DNA of 64,000 bases from an uncultured Macellibacteroides sp. (GCF_963667135.1 NZ_OY762974.1:124001-188000); one strand, 5' to 3'. Shown: positions 44,259 through 53,309, numbered from the stretch's first letter. The notes: a model not told the origin generated them from the letters alone. Made by a program: numbers and translations.

Positions 44259-45836
44259 ATGGCAAACAGAAATTCTAATCACTATCACCAAAAGAAGCGT
44301 TTTTTAAAAAAAAGATCTTTTATACTTTTAATTGGTTTTCTTTTTGGAGCAGGAATCATGGTAGCAACATACCAGACGTCCGTTTATTTTTCTACAGACG
44401 AATCATGTATGATGTGTCACGTACATCCACATGCAGAGGATAGCTGGAAAATGTCTAAACACGTAAATAACGGAAGCGGTGTGAAGACACATTGCGTAGA
44501 TTGCCACCTTCCTCCAAAACATAATACCTGGGACCATTACTCCGCAAAAGCTAAACTGGGAATCCGTGATGTATGGGGTTATCTAACAAAAGACAGTGCA
44601 GACTTTGATTGGGAAACCAAATCGCAACTTGAATACGCTGTTACATTCATTCCGAATGAATCCTGTAAAGAATGTCACCAAAACCTATTTCCTGAGGGAG
44701 TTACCGATAAAGGAATAACAGCACACTTGTACTATGAAGAAAATGAAAAGAAATTAGATCTTCAGTGTATTAGCTGTCACCTTGATGCCGGACATTATAA
44801 TCCCAATTATGCACACTCCCAGATGACCGGCATTCCTGGTCTTACCGGAGCCGGTGCTGTTGATTCAAGCAGCTTCTTTAAAGATTCGGCAGTAGTTACA
44901 GAATTCAAAGATTTCGAAGAAAAAATACCTGGAACGCCCGTTTCATTTGTAATGAAAGCGATTCCCGGAGGAACTTTTAAAATGGGTAGTACGGAGGATG
45001 AAGCATTCCATGCAGCCGACGAAAGTCCGGTTCGCAATGTAACTATAAGTCCGTTCTTCATGGCCGAGGTAGAAGTAACCTGGGATCAGTACTGGGCTTT
45101 CTACGGAAACACAATGAGTGAAGGAAGAACCCCGCCGGAAACTGTATATGCCAACAACAGCAATCCAAACGTGGATGCTATTTCAGGGCCAACGCCTCCT
45201 TTCGGTTTCCCCGATCAGGGATGGGGAAGCGGAAAACGTCCGGCTATTACAATGACGCACTATGCCGCAGAAACATTCTGTCAGTGGCTTTCAAAAAAGA
45301 CAGGAAAGAAATATCGCCTTCCAACAGAAGCCGAATGGGAATATGCTGCTCGCGGCGGAACGAACACCCCGTACTTCTTTGAAGGAAGTCCAAAAGATTA
45401 TTCAGACATCGGATTTTGGAGAAAATTCTTCGATGCAGATACCGAAGTGATAAGTGATTTCGTTATTTATGGCAAAAACAGTAAAAACAAAACGCAGGAG
45501 CCATCCTTAGTGAAGGCAAATCCTTTTGGATTAAAGAATATGCTGGGAAATGTTATGGAATATTGTGCTGACAAATATTCTCCGGATGCTTACAAAAAAG
45601 GGGGAGCCAGTGTAAAAAATCCGATAGTTAAAGAGGGAAAAGAGTGGGTAGTTCGTGGAGGTAATTATACGTCCGATGCATCTAAAGTACGCTCAGCAGC
45701 CCGCGATTACACTAAACATGATATCTGGCTGAAAACCGATCCTCAACAACCAAAGAGTATTTGGTGGTATTCGGATATAAGAGGAATCGGATTCCGTATT
45801 GTATGTGAACCTGACGCTTCTATTGGAGCAAAATAA
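44259..45836 (+). CDS. NapC/NirT-type tetrahaem cytochrome c fused to FGE-like domain
   Basis: 525-aa membrane-anchored protein with an unusual fusion. After one N-terminal TM helix (FILLIGFLFGAGIMVATY, residues 21-38) come four CxxCH haem sites: CMMCH at 50-54, CVDCH at 79-83, CKECH near 145 and CISCH near 172, as in NrfH/NapC quinol dehydrogenases. From about 225 to the end it is an FGE-sulfatase/SUMF1-like fold (IPGGTFKMGSTEDEAF, YRLPTEAEWEYAARGG, KNMLGNVMEYCADKY, GIGFRIV). The segment where true FGE keeps its catalytic Cys reads VVRGGNYTSDASKVRSAARD, without Cys, so it is probably not a formylglycine generator. It probably takes electrons from menaquinol to a periplasmic partner. First gene of a run of seven on this strand. 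Confidence 0.9.
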   Translation: MANRNSNHYHQKKRFLKKRSFILLIGFLFGAGIMVATYQTSVYFSTDESCMMCHVHPHAEDSWKMSKHVNNGSGVKTHCVDCHLPPKHNTWDHYSAKAKLGIRDVWGYLTKDSADFDWETKSQLEYAVTFIPNESCKECHQNLFPEGVTDKGITAHLYYEENEKKLDLQCISCHLDAGHYNPNYAHSQMTGIPGLTGAGAVDSSSFFKDSAVVTEFKDFEEKIPGTPVSFVMKAIPGGTFKMGSTEDEAFHAADESPVRNVTISPFFMAEVEVTWDQYWAFYGNTMSEGRTPPETVYANNSNPNVDAISGPTPPFGFPDQGWGSGKRPAITMTHYAAETFCQWLSKKTGKKYRLPTEAEWEYAARGGTNTPYFFEGSPKDYSDIGFWRKFFDADTEVISDFVIYGKNSKNKTQEPSLVKANPFGLKNMLGNVMEYCADKYSPDAYKKGGASVKNPIVKEGKEWVVRGGNYTSDASKVRSAARDYTKHDIWLKTDPQQPKSIWWYSDIRGIGFRIVCEPDASIGAK

Positions 45837-45873
45837 AAAATGAATTTCCATTGTTACTTAAATTAATTAGATC

Positions 45874-47262
45874 ATGAAAAAAGAGAACAATCTTAGCAGA
45901 AGAGATTTCTTAAAAAATTCTGCATTGATGGGTACTATCGGAGCCCTTGGTACCGGAGCAGCAGCAGTAGGTTTAACATCATGCGGCGGAGGCGGTAAAA
46001 CTGAAAGCGCAGCTCTGACTCCTTTAAAAGAAGCAGGCACATACTATGTACCGGCTCTTACTGATATGGCAATAGACGGACAAGAGTTAAAAGCAGGTGT
46101 TATTGGTTGCGGTGGACGTGGTTCCGGTGCGGCTATGAACTTCCTTAATTCGGCCAACGGCGTTACCATTGTTGCTTTAGGCGATGTTTTCCAGGAACGT
46201 GTCGACGAACTTGCAAAAAAATTAAATGACGAGAAAAAAATAGATATAGCTGCCGACAAACGTTTTGTAGGTTTTGATGCTTACCAAAAGGTTATAGACA
46301 GTGGAGTTGACGTTGTTATCATAGCAACACCTCCCCTTTTCCGCCCTGAGCATTTTAAATATGCCACTGAAAAAGGGAAACATTCATTCCTTGAAAAACC
46401 AATCTGCGTTGATCCAACAGGATACCGCACCATTGTTGCTACATCCAAACAAGCTACTGCTAAAGGCCTGTGTGTAGTAACCGGAACGCAACGTCACCAC
46501 CAACGCAGTTACGTTGAATCTTACAAGAAGATCATGGAAGGTACAATCGGTGAAATAACCGGAGGTACTGTATACTGGAACCAGGGTATGCTTTGGTACA
46601 AAGAACGTCAGCAAGGCTGGAGCGACTGCGAATGGATGATCAAAGACTGGGTTAACTGGAAATGGTTATCGGGAGATCATATTGTGGAACAACACGTACA
46701 CAACATCGACGTATTTACCTGGATGAGCGGACTTAAACCAGTGAAAGCTGTGGCATTTGGTTCTCGTCACCGCAGATTAACCGGCGATCAGTACGATAAT
46801 TTCAGCGTTGACTTCACGATGGAAAATGGCATTCACCTGCACAGTATGTGTCGCCAGATTGATGGTTGCGCAAATAACGTTAGTGAATTTATTCAGGGAA
46901 CTAAGGGTTCATGGGATAGCTCAACAATGGAAATTAAAGACCTTGCAGGAACTGTTGTCTGGAAGTATGATGGTGAAGCTGAAAAAGCAAACTTCAAACA
47001 AACCGACCCATATACATTGGAACACGCCAACTGGATTACCCATATCCGTTCAAAGAAACCAATCGCTCAGGCCGAAGAAACTGCTATCGCATGTATGGCA
47101 GCTATTATGGGACGCGAATCTGCTTACACGGGTGCAGAATCAACATGGGATGCCATGACAGCCTCTCCAATTGATTATACACCAAAAGATCTCAACATGG
47201 GTAAAATGGATATGAGCACTTTCGTGGCCCAGGTTCCAGGTTCTCCGGTTGAAAAAAAATAA
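45874..47262 (+). CDS. Exported Gfo/Idh/MocA-family oxidoreductase
   Basis: 462-aa NAD(P)-dependent sugar oxidoreductase family member with a twin-arginine-like lipoprotein leader (LSRRDFLKNSALMGTIGALG, later VGLTSCGGGG). The Rossmann motif VIGCGGRGSGAAMNF and the family Lys in HSFLEKPICVDPTGY are present, as is VEQHVHNIDVFTWMSG with a catalytic-type His. Exported members keep a tightly held cofactor, and some act in 3-keto-glycoside chemistry; its substrate here is inferred to be a sugar or glycoside. It is 37 bp after the cytochrome fusion gene and 6 bp before a sugar isomerase-like gene. Confidence 0.9.
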   Translation: MKKENNLSRRDFLKNSALMGTIGALGTGAAAVGLTSCGGGGKTESAALTPLKEAGTYYVPALTDMAIDGQELKAGVIGCGGRGSGAAMNFLNSANGVTIVALGDVFQERVDELAKKLNDEKKIDIAADKRFVGFDAYQKVIDSGVDVVIIATPPLFRPEHFKYATEKGKHSFLEKPICVDPTGYRTIVATSKQATAKGLCVVTGTQRHHQRSYVESYKKIMEGTIGEITGGTVYWNQGMLWYKERQQGWSDCEWMIKDWVNWKWLSGDHIVEQHVHNIDVFTWMSGLKPVKAVAFGSRHRRLTGDQYDNFSVDFTMENGIHLHSMCRQIDGCANNVSEFIQGTKGSWDSSTMEIKDLAGTVVWKYDGEAEKANFKQTDPYTLEHANWITHIRSKKPIAQAEETAIACMAAIMGRESAYTGAESTWDAMTASPIDYTPKDLNMGKMDMSTFVAQVPGSPVEKK

Positions 47263-47268
47263 ATTGAT

Positions 47269-48189
47269 ATGACACTAAACAGAAGAAACTTTATCAAAGC
47301 GTCTCTGTCCGGTGCAGCCATAGCAACAGCAGGAGGCAGCCAAATGGCTTTTGCCTCCTCCTGTTCGCAGGCACAACCGGCTTCTGACTCAAAACTTGCG
47401 CTTAACCTTTCGTTTCAGGAAGGTACTGCCCCGGGAAGTAGCCTGAACGAAAAGTTCGACTACATGGAATCCATGGGAATTACCGGATTCGAACCAGGTG
47501 GAACAGGTTTAGCCGGACGGGTTTCCGAGATTCAGCAGGCTCTTAAAGGGCGAAACATTAAAGTAAGCGCAATTTGCGCCGGATTTAAAGGTTTTATTCT
47601 TTCAGAAAAACCTGAAATCCGCAAAGAGTGTATGGATACGATGAAAGAAATCATTGCCGCGGCAGGCGAACTTGGATCAACAGGAGTGATAATTGTTCCT
47701 GCATTCAATGGTCAGGTACCTGTTCTTCCTCACACGATGGAAACGCGTGATTTCTTATGTGAACAGTTTACCGAGATGGGTAATTTTGCCGCCCAGCATG
47801 GTACAACCGTTATTTTTGAACCTTTAAACAGAAAAGAGTGTTTCTATCTGCGTCAGGTAGCCGATGCAGCTTCACTTTGTCGTGACATTAACAACAAAGG
47901 GGTTCGTTGCATGGGAGACTTCTGGCACATGACCTGGGAGGAAACTTCTGATATGGGAGCCTTTATTTCTGGTGGAGAATACCTCCAGCACGTACATGTG
48001 GCTAGCAGAAAACGCAGAAGCATGCCCGGCGAAGATGGTGAAGCCGACAACTATATCAACGGATTCAAAGGATTAAAAATGATTGGTTACAAAAACTACG
48101 TAAGCTTTGAATGTGGATGCCAGGGAGACCGTAAGGTAGTTCTGCCAGCCGCAGTAAAACTTTTACGCGAACAATGGGAGAAAGCATAA
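47269..48189 (+). CDS. Exported hydroxypyruvate isomerase/sugar epimerase-like TIM barrel
   Basis: 306-aa AP-endonuclease-2/xylose isomerase-like barrel with a twin-arginine-like leader (LNRRNFIKASLSGAAIATAG). Metal-site stretches: TVIFEPLNRKECF (Glu), RCMGDFWHMTWEE (Asp/His), LQHVHVASRKRRSMPG (His) and YVSFECGCQGDR (Glu). Such enzymes isomerise or epimerise keto-sugars or hydroxypyruvate. Only 6 bp from the oxidoreductase, so the pair probably works on one substrate outside the cytoplasm. One base separates it from the next gene. Confidence 0.88.
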   Translation: MTLNRRNFIKASLSGAAIATAGGSQMAFASSCSQAQPASDSKLALNLSFQEGTAPGSSLNEKFDYMESMGITGFEPGGTGLAGRVSEIQQALKGRNIKVSAICAGFKGFILSEKPEIRKECMDTMKEIIAAAGELGSTGVIIVPAFNGQVPVLPHTMETRDFLCEQFTEMGNFAAQHGTTVIFEPLNRKECFYLRQVADAASLCRDINNKGVRCMGDFWHMTWEETSDMGAFISGGEYLQHVHVASRKRRSMPGEDGEADNYINGFKGLKMIGYKNYVSFECGCQGDRKVVLPAAVKLLREQWEKA

Positions 48190-48190
48190 C

Positions 48191-48901
48191 ATGCCATTAG
48201 TATATCCGACAATGAAATTAAGTGAGGTGGTTGAAGAACACACCTCACTTATTCCTGTTATTAACCGTTTTGGGATTCGTCTGGGATTGGGCGACAAATC
48301 GGTCAACCAAATTTGTGAAGAATATGGAATAGATCCTGATTTCTTTCTGATAGTTATAAATACGTTTCTTAACGAAGAGTATTTTCCTGAAAAGAAACTG
48401 CAGATGTTCCATACCTCGCAAATCATAGATTACTTAACCAAAACAAATAGCTATTACGGACGCTATCAACTACCGAACATAGAGAGACACCTCTCCTCTT
48501 TCATTTCCATGAGTTCTCCGGATAACGGATCTTTAAATCTTATTGGAAAGTTTTTCTCAAGTTTTAAAGAAGAACTTACTGCACGCATAGAGAACGACGG
48601 AAAGGTTTGGTTTCCTTACTGTCTGGAACTTAGCAATAAATTAAACGCCTTACAAACCGCCGAAGAACTTAAAGAGTTACAGTTGTGCACAATCAAAAGG
48701 GAGGAAGACCGCATCGAAGCGTTGTTATATGATTTAAAATGTATTCTGATTAAGCACATTTCGGGCGAGTATAACGAAAACCTCTGTTACGCCGTAATCT
48801 TTTCGATCGGAAGTCTGGAGAAAGATATCAAACAACATAACCGCATTCGTTACCGGATACTTGCACCCATGGCAATGGCAATGGAACAATTATGTAAATA
48901 A
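48191..48901 (+). CDS. Degenerate haemerythrin-like protein with ScdA-N-like domain
   Basis: 236-aa soluble, largely helical protein. The N-terminal LSEVVEEHTSLIPVINRFGI resembles the DUF542/ScdA-N domain of iron-sulfur-repair (RIC/YtfE) proteins. The rest resembles a haemerythrin fold, but only some His ligands remain (IERHLSSFI, KQHNRIRYRIL), while positions normally occupied by His/Glu in the central helix read TARIENDGKVWFPYC. It may therefore bind metal poorly or act as a sensor. The LuxR-type regulator gene begins 12 bp later, and the two probably form a functional pair. Confidence 0.7.
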   Translation: MPLVYPTMKLSEVVEEHTSLIPVINRFGIRLGLGDKSVNQICEEYGIDPDFFLIVINTFLNEEYFPEKKLQMFHTSQIIDYLTKTNSYYGRYQLPNIERHLSSFISMSSPDNGSLNLIGKFFSSFKEELTARIENDGKVWFPYCLELSNKLNALQTAEELKELQLCTIKREEDRIEALLYDLKCILIKHISGEYNENLCYAVIFSIGSLEKDIKQHNRIRYRILAPMAMAMEQLCK

Positions 48902-48913
48902 GCAATATCGGTC

Positions 48914-49498
48914 ATGTATCATACAAAACGTATCGCCATCCTTCTACCGGACACATTACAAAGTACCGGACTTCAGTCAATACTGACTGAATACTTTCCG
49001 CCAGTCGAAATTGGCTGCTTTTCCTCTTATGAATCATTCATTGCTTTAGGAGGAGATACTTTCGATTATTATTTCACTCTTTCTGAAACGTTTGTATTGA
49101 ATGTGGATTTCTTTCTTCCCCGCAAAAGTAAAACCGTAATACTAACGGATTGCCCCATGTGTGGTCCGTCGCTACCATCTTATACCAATCTGTTAACAGT
49201 ACGTGCTTCACTGGAAACAATAATCGAACAAATACAGCAATTGTTTGATGCCGATGTAAACAATTTAATAGCAGGAGAAGGCAACAAAGACCTGTCTGCA
49301 AGGGAAATTGAAGTACTACAATTGGTTGTAAAAGGAACAATAAACAAAGAAATTGCCGATCGGCTGAACATAAGTTTAAATACGGTACTTACTCACCGTA
49401 AGAACATTACAGCTAAATTAGGCATTAAAACAGTTTCGGGGCTCACGTTTTATGCCATCATGCATGGCATAATTTCGGCCGACGACATCGATCTTTAA
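48914..49498 (+). CDS. LuxR-type regulator with pseudo-receiver domain
   Basis: 194-aa DNA-binding protein. The C-terminus is a clear LuxR/NarL HTH (LSAREIEVLQLVVKGTINKE, ISLNTVLTHRKNITAKLGIK). The N-terminal 120 residues have the length and rhythm of a receiver, but the expected acidic pair and phospho-Asp are missing (DYYFTLSETFVLNVDFFLP), so it cannot be phosphorylated in the usual way. It contains a CPMC pair (TDCPMCGPS) that might bind metal or respond to redox. Probably regulates its own operon or the receptor operon downstream. Confidence 0.88.
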   Translation: MYHTKRIAILLPDTLQSTGLQSILTEYFPPVEIGCFSSYESFIALGGDTFDYYFTLSETFVLNVDFFLPRKSKTVILTDCPMCGPSLPSYTNLLTVRASLETIIEQIQQLFDADVNNLIAGEGNKDLSAREIEVLQLVVKGTINKEIADRLNISLNTVLTHRKNITAKLGIKTVSGLTFYAIMHGIISADDIDL

Positions 49499-49508
49499 AT
49501 GCCATTCT

Positions 49509-50123
49509 ATGATTCAATTTATTAAGACTACCATTCGCTACGAAAAAGAAGAACCAATCCAATCATTTAGTCTTGACATAAAGACGAACGAAAAAATTGT
49601 CTTCACCGGACCTTCCGGATCGGGAAAGAGTTCCCTGCTAAATGCATTAATGGGGTTTATTCCCTTAGCCGAAGGTGAAATCAAAATAAACGACCTGCTT
49701 TTATGTCCGGAGACAATAAACACAATTCGTCAACAACTATCATTTCTTCCCCAAGAGCTTAATCTAGACCTGGCAAGTGCACGCGATCTCCTGCTTTATC
49801 CCTTTGAATTTAAAAATAACCGACACCTGCTACCAAATCAGAAAGCAATTTCCGAGATACTGGATCGGCTACTCCTTACCAATCAGATACTGAAAAAAAA
49901 ACTATCTGAAATATCCGGCGGACAGAAACAAAGGCTTGCACTGGCATCAATTATTTTATTAGACAAACCTGTTATGATTTTGGACGAGCCAACCTCTGCA
50001 CTTGATGACCAATCAGCCAAAGCAGTTGCATCTATCATTTGTTCGCTTAGCAAAACCACTGTCATCTCTGCGTCGCACGATGTTAGGTGGATAGAATCAA
50101 TGGATATACAGTCAAAACTATAA
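49509..50123 (+). CDS. ABC transporter ATP-binding protein (FetA-like)
   Basis: 204-aa ATPase with Walker A GPSGSGKSS, Q-loop FLPQEL, signature ISGGQKQRLAL, Walker B VMILDEPTSALD and switch His (SASHDVRW). The small size and the UPF0014-type permease 3 bp downstream match E. coli FetA (YbbL), which with FetB exports iron under oxidative stress. Other substrates are possible. Confidence 0.88.
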   Translation: MIQFIKTTIRYEKEEPIQSFSLDIKTNEKIVFTGPSGSGKSSLLNALMGFIPLAEGEIKINDLLLCPETINTIRQQLSFLPQELNLDLASARDLLLYPFEFKNNRHLLPNQKAISEILDRLLLTNQILKKKLSEISGGQKQRLALASIILLDKPVMILDEPTSALDDQSAKAVASIICSLSKTTVISASHDVRWIESMDIQSKL

Positions 50124-50126
50124 ATT

Positions 50127-50912
50127 ATGGGCGCTCAAGATATTAGTTGGTTAAATTTGATAAGTGGCTATGCGTTGCTGCTTATCCCGATTTTTATTTT
50201 CTCATATTACAAAACAGGACTTACCAAAGATATGCTTTGGGCTATTACCCGAATGACTATACAGCTCTTTCTGGTTGGCGTATATCTGGAATTTATCTTT
50301 ACGCTGAACAGCTGGCTGGTTAATTTAGCCTGGGTACTTATAATGATTGCAGTAACAGCCTACACAGTTACAGACCGGGCCCAACTATCGCGCAAATTAT
50401 TTATACTACCTGTATTTATATCTATTTTCATCAGCCTCGCTCTGGTTGACTTGTATCTGCTGGGAGTTGTCCTGAAGCTCGATTTTATTTTCGAAGCGCG
50501 CTATTTCATTCCCATCACGGGCATGTTGATTGGCAATACGCTGGCCGACATGGTTATTTCTCTTAATAACTTTTACAAAGGGATCAGCAAACAACAAACA
50601 ACATATCGCTTTGCCCTGGCAAACGGAGCAACACGGTCGGAAGCCCTTTCACTCTTTATGCGCGAGGCAATCCGTGTCACGATGAGCCGAGGTATAGCAA
50701 CAACAGCAGTGATGGGACTAGTCTCCTTACCCGGAATGATGACCGGCCAGATACTGGGAGGTAGTTCTCCTTCGGTTGCCATAAAGTATCAGATACTGAT
50801 TATGCTTACCATTTTTGTCTCATCCCTGGTTACCAATGTCCTTACTTTACTCTTCTCCTGTCGCAACGCCTTCGATTCTATGGGTAATTTACGAAAAGAA
50901 GTTATACGTTAA
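50127..50912 (+). CDS. fetB: ABC transporter permease, UPF0014/FetB family
   Basis: 261-aa integral membrane protein with about seven TM helices (ISGYALLLIPIFIFSYY, FILPVFISIFISLALVDLYL, LIMLTIFVSSLVTNVLTLLF). UPF0014 signatures are FIPITGMLIGNTLADMVISL and SRGIATTAVMGLVSLPGMMTGQILGG. It pairs with the ATPase gene 3 bp upstream. E. coli FetB exports iron; the setting beside porphyrin and redox genes suits that role, but direction and substrate are inferred. An inverted repeat starts directly after its stop. Confidence 0.88.
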   Translation: MGAQDISWLNLISGYALLLIPIFIFSYYKTGLTKDMLWAITRMTIQLFLVGVYLEFIFTLNSWLVNLAWVLIMIAVTAYTVTDRAQLSRKLFILPVFISIFISLALVDLYLLGVVLKLDFIFEARYFIPITGMLIGNTLADMVISLNNFYKGISKQQTTYRFALANGATRSEALSLFMREAIRVTMSRGIATTAVMGLVSLPGMMTGQILGGSSPSVAIKYQILIMLTIFVSSLVTNVLTLLFSCRNAFDSMGNLRKEVIR

Positions 50913-50913
50913 A

Positions 50914-50962
50914 AATCACTACAAATAGTGATTGCAGCCCACTCTTGCTTTTTGTTCCTTTG
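50914..50962 (+). promoter_or_regulatory. Promoter with palindromic operator before the receptor-hem operon
   Basis: Inverted repeat AATCACTA (50914-50921), CAAA, TAGTGATT (50926-50933). A TTG -33 box (50932-50934) overlaps the right arm; 20 bp further stands TTCCTTTG (50955-50962, one mismatch to TAnnTTTG). Start site about 50968, 20 nt before the ATG at 50988. Repression by a dimeric regulator is the likely meaning; no T-run supports a terminator. Confidence 0.55.
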
Positions 50963-50987
50963 CATTGAAAATTCAATACCAGAAACA

Positions 50988-53309
50988 ATGAAGCATCTAT
51001 ATCTTTTCGCTATTATTTTTGCGGGTATATTCATTGTGCGCGAAGCAAAAGCGGCACATGAAAATGAAAATGCAAACGATACGATCAAAACCTATGCAAT
51101 GAACGAAGTAATAATTACTTCTTCAACCAAGGAAACCAATAACCTGCGCACTCTTCCTGGTTCAGTTACCGTTTTATCTCCGCTAACCATATCCGGAAAC
51201 CAGATCGAATCAGTAAAAGATCTAAGCAGCTACGTTCCAAACTTTTTTATTCCTGACTACGGTTCCAAAATGACATCGGCCGTATATATTCGTGGCATTG
51301 GCACACGAAGCAGCGGTCAGTCGGTAGGACTATACGTGGACGACGCCCCCTATTTGGATAAAAGCACCTTCGATTTTGAATTGACTGATATCCAACGCAT
51401 CGAAGTTCTGCGAGGCCCCCAGGGTACACTTTACGGCAGAAACGCCATGGGCGGAATTATCAATATCTATACCCTATCCCCCTTTGAATACCAGGGAACA
51501 AAACTATCCCTTTCGGCAGGCAACTATGGTCAGTTTAAAGCAAAAGCATCGCATTACAATAAGATTAACGAGAAACTTGGCATCTCCATTGGCGGATATT
51601 ACGATCGGAACGATGGATTCTTCACCAACGAATACAACGGCAAACGGGCAGATAATGAAGAATCAGCAGGCGGACGATTCAAACTGGACTGGCTTATTAA
51701 CCCTCGTCTGAAAGCATCCTATACTTTTTCGTTGGATTATACCAAGCAAGGAGCTTTCCCTTACGGACTTTACGATCCTGAGACAAAAGAAATTGCCGGA
51801 GTAAATATAAACGATCCAAGTTCCTACAATCGCCGGATGATTGGCAATCAGTTACATCTGGAGTACAAAGCCAATCGTTTTACACTAAGCAGTACTACCG
51901 GCTACAGGTACTTTAAAGACAATATGAGTATGGATCAGGACTTTTCCCCACTCTCCCTATTTACGCTTAGCCAGGAACAAAAACAAAATGCATTAAGCCA
52001 GGAGATTACTTTAAAGTCCAATCAACCTCAAAATTATCAATGGTCGTTCGGAGCATACGGATTTTACGACGATCTCCACATAGACGGTCCCGTAACTTTT
52101 AAACAAGATGGCGTAAGCACTGTACTTCAATCTGTTTTCAATAAACTGAAGGAAAATAATCCCCGAATGCCTCTGCTTAAGATACTGGATGAAGAAATCT
52201 ATATTCCCGGTTCTTTCGATACCCCCACATACGGACTGGCGCTTTACCATCAGTCAACATACAACAATCTTTTTACAGACGGACTTTCAATTACGGCCGG
52301 AGTACGTTTGGATTACGAAAAGGCAAAGCTGGATTATTATTCAGAAGCAAGTATGAATTTCGGTATGCAAATGGCCCAAGGTATGCCCGTAATTAATCTG
52401 CCTGCACTCGATCCCAGTGTGATGGAAGGAAATATTAACCAGGATTTCTGGCAGGTGCTACCCAAACTATCACTAAAGTACGAATGCACTCCCTCTACTT
52501 TGACTTATCTATCCGTTGCCAGAGGTTATAAAGCCGGAGGTTATAATGTACAAATGTTCGCCGACCTGATTCAGGATCAGCTCAAATACGACTTAATGAG
52601 TGCATATGCACCTTCTATGGCCGTAGAGCCCTCTCCGGTAAAAGATGTAGCGGCTTATAAACCCGAATACAGCTGGAATTACGAAGCCGGGATTCGCAGC
52701 GAACTGATAGACAAACGGCTGAGCGCCGAACTATCTCTTTTCTGGATGGATTTACGGAATATCCAACTTACTAAATTTGTGAACAGCGGCAATGGCCGCA
52801 TTATTACCAACGGAGGGAAAGCCCAAAGTTACGGAGCCGAAATAAGCCTGCGCGCCCGCCTGGCAACGGGATTGACCGCCGATCTGAGTTATGGTTATAC
52901 ACACGCCACATTTCGGAACTACATACATGAAGAAAAAGTAGGAGCCGAAATAATCCAGACAGATTATAAAGGAAATCACATCCCATATACACCTGGTCAT
53001 ACATTAAGTGCGGGAGTACAATACATAAAGCTGTTTAAAGGAAAGTGGATCGATCAGATCAGCATATCAGGCCAGTACACCGGAGCCGGGAAAATCTGGT
53101 GGACCGAAAAAAACGATATCGGACAGGATTTTTATGGAACAATCAATGCAAAAGCAGGAGTTCGTAAAGGAAACGTAAAATTAGATGTATGGACCCGCAA
53201 CCTGCTGGATGCATCCTATGCCGCCTTTTATTTCGAATCGTTCGGTAAACCCTATATGCAGAAAGGGAAACCATTCCAGCTTGGAGCCGAAATCTCGGTT
53301 GCATTCTGA
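50988..53309 (+). CDS. TonB-dependent receptor 1 (siderophore/haem type)
   Basis: 773-aa outer-membrane receptor; ATG 50988 gives a Sec signal (MKHLYLFAIIFAGIFIVREAKA). TonB box/plug: MNEVIITSSTKE, LPGSVTVLS, YIRGIGTRSSGQSVGLYVDD, IEVLRGPQGTLYGRNAMGGI; the barrel ends QLGAEISVAF. It lacks the CNA_B domain of SusC proteins and resembles iron-siderophore or FyuA-type receptors. It is a clear paralogue of the next gene, with extra segments near residues 365-415, 455-490 and 530-570 that could be ligand loops. First gene of a five-gene operon ending in two haem-synthesis genes. Confidence 0.92.
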   Translation: MKHLYLFAIIFAGIFIVREAKAAHENENANDTIKTYAMNEVIITSSTKETNNLRTLPGSVTVLSPLTISGNQIESVKDLSSYVPNFFIPDYGSKMTSAVYIRGIGTRSSGQSVGLYVDDAPYLDKSTFDFELTDIQRIEVLRGPQGTLYGRNAMGGIINIYTLSPFEYQGTKLSLSAGNYGQFKAKASHYNKINEKLGISIGGYYDRNDGFFTNEYNGKRADNEESAGGRFKLDWLINPRLKASYTFSLDYTKQGAFPYGLYDPETKEIAGVNINDPSSYNRRMIGNQLHLEYKANRFTLSSTTGYRYFKDNMSMDQDFSPLSLFTLSQEQKQNALSQEITLKSNQPQNYQWSFGAYGFYDDLHIDGPVTFKQDGVSTVLQSVFNKLKENNPRMPLLKILDEEIYIPGSFDTPTYGLALYHQSTYNNLFTDGLSITAGVRLDYEKAKLDYYSEASMNFGMQMAQGMPVINLPALDPSVMEGNINQDFWQVLPKLSLKYECTPSTLTYLSVARGYKAGGYNVQMFADLIQDQLKYDLMSAYAPSMAVEPSPVKDVAAYKPEYSWNYEAGIRSELIDKRLSAELSLFWMDLRNIQLTKFVNSGNGRIITNGGKAQSYGAEISLRARLATGLTADLSYGYTHATFRNYIHEEKVGAEIIQTDYKGNHIPYTPGHTLSAGVQYIKLFKGKWIDQISISGQYTGAGKIWWTEKNDIGQDFYGTINAKAGVRKGNVKLDVWTRNLLDASYAAFYFESFGKPYMQKGKPFQLGAEISVAF

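Noticed and set aside
44940-45836. FGE domain as an active formylglycine-generating (sulfatase-maturing) enzyme
   Set aside because: The active-site stretch lacks both cysteines, and no sulfatase gene is nearby.
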